DNA of 14,360 nt from Acidobacteriota bacterium. Its GTDB lineage: Bacteria > Acidobacteriota > Terriglobia > UBA7540. Shown here piece after piece: positions 13,553 to 14,360 of the stretch. The position numbers and the translations under genes were made by a program. The notes below the pieces were generated by a model that ran no database searches, was not told where the DNA came from, and worked only from the letters and a program-made list of their open reading frames with translations. The stretch is from positions 1 through 14,360 of the forward strand of contig JAKAWN010000148.1 of NCBI GenBank assembly GCA_021827245.1, written 5' to 3'. Within the stretch, counting starts at the first letter, position 1. The number at the start of each line of letters is the position of its first letter.

Positions 13553-14360
13553 ATGGATAAGTCTCAGAGTGTATCAGCACAACAAATGGCTTATTTACCG
13601 CATGAGCCTGACGCGAAAGACCCTGTCTGCGGGATGGATGTAGACCCGCAGCAGGCCGCGGCAAGCCAACGGCACGGCGGCAAGACCTACTATTTCTGCT
13701 CCGCGGACTGCGCCGGGAAGTTCCGTGCAAACCCTGACCAGTACGTCGCGGATGAAAAGGACTTGCCGGAAGTGAGCCAGCCGCCGCAGAAGCCAGCGGC
13801 ACGTGCGAAATCTGAAAGCTATACCTGCCCGATGCACCCGGAGGTTGTCCAGAGCGAACCTGGTAGCTGCCCTAAATGCGGAATGGCGCTGGAGCCAAAG
13901 ACCGTTGCGGCAGAGCAGGAAGAAGACACCGAACTTCGCAACATGAAGCGCCGGTTCTGGTTCAGTACAATTTTGACCATCCCTGTTCTGGCTTTGGCCA
14001 TGGGGAAATACATTCCAGGGCAGCCGTTGGACCGCCTGGCCTCTCCAAACTTCTGGACGTGGTTTGAGCTGGTGCTGAGCACGCCAGTAGTCCTCTGGGG
14101 CGGCTGGCCGTTCTTTGTGCGCGGCTGGAAATCGATTGTCAATCGCAGCCTGAACATGTTCACACTGATCGGGCTTGGCGTCAGTGTTGCCTATTCCTAC
14201 AGCCTGATCGCCGCCCTTTCCCCTGGAATATTTCCGCCGGCATTCAGAAACGAGGCTGGAGGAGTCGACGTTTATTTCGAAGCAGCGGCGGTGATCACGG
14301 CGCTAGTGCTTCTAGGACAGGTGCTGGAGCTTCGCGCTCGCGGGCAGACGGGAGCGGCCA
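13553..14360 (+). CDS. copA: CopA-like copper P-type ATPase, 3' part beyond window
   Basis: The N-terminal 269 residues of a P1B-type ATPase are visible; the frame is open to the right edge. Such pumps export Cu(I) or Ag(I) from the cytoplasm using ATP. The N-terminus has two metal-binding modules instead of the common CXXC HMA domain: YHS (about 21-66, DPVCGMDV and FCSADCAGKF) and a heavy-metal-binding domain (89-115, YTCPMHPEV...GSCPKCGMALEP). Membrane helices follow at about 134-151, 166-189, 202-222 and 238-260. The fourth is followed by the characteristic VLELRARGQTGAA start of the actuator linker. GGAGG lies seven bases before the ATG. The metal-selecting CPC motif, DKTGT and nucleotide-binding domain lie outside, so Cu versus Ag or other metals cannot be judged directly. 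Confidence 0.93.
   Translation, partial: MDKSQSVSAQQMAYLPHEPDAKDPVCGMDVDPQQAAASQRHGGKTYYFCSADCAGKFRANPDQYVADEKDLPEVSQPPQKPAARAKSESYTCPMHPEVVQSEPGSCPKCGMALEPKTVAAEQEEDTELRNMKRRFWFSTILTIPVLALAMGKYIPGQPLDRLASPNFWTWFELVLSTPVVLWGGWPFFVRGWKSIVNRSLNMFTLIGLGVSVAYSYSLIAALSPGIFPPAFRNEAGGVDVYFEAAAVITALVLLGQVLELRARGQTGAA

Overview
The window looks like a moderately GC-rich chromosome or contig of a free-living, probably soil, Gram-negative bacterium. Acidobacteriota is my best guess. The reasons are gene content (DUF6159 membrane protein, RhaT, maltokinase, HTH_34-type regulator, NtrC-type two-component pair) and the style of the intergenic palindromic repeats. No rRNA or other phylogenetic marker is present, so this is inference. 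I see no rRNA, tRNA or CRISPR array.

Left part (1-4455). A truncated unknown gene reads off the left edge on the minus strand. A structured non-coding gap follows. Next comes a two-gene operon: a six-helix membrane protein overlapping a small winged-helix regulator. Its promoter contains a perfect 14-bp palindrome plus a half repeat, suggesting autoregulation. A small unrecognised gene with a good sigma70-type promoter converges on a DUF6159 membrane protein, with a degenerate octamer-like repeat tract between them.

Middle (4456-8345). rhaT (sugar/H+ symporter family) and a stand-alone maltokinase flank an insertion zone. The zone holds a 109-bp MITE/REP-like palindrome (5525-5633) and a 792-bp element (5771-6562). 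The element has 20-bp terminal inverted repeats (18/20 matching) and an exact 8-bp target duplication. It carries no transposase, only one minus-strand cargo gene whose stop codon lies inside the terminal repeat. It has the architecture of a mobile insertion cassette and is the most unusual structure here.

Right part (8346-14360). A histidine kinase and an NtrC-type sigma54 activator form a minus-strand operon. Divergent from it runs a metal-handling cluster: a YflT-like stress protein, a secreted Met/His-rich protein, a membrane-anchored His-rich YHS protein, a small SHOCT protein, and the N-terminal part of a CopA-like P-type ATPase with YHS and HMBD metal-binding modules. Two good -24/-12 (sigma54) promoter matches, TGGCAA-N5-TTGC at 11469 and TGGCAA-N5-ATGC at 12776, lie ahead of the first and third genes. 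I infer that the adjacent kinase/activator pair switches on a copper (or silver) defence regulon through sigma54.
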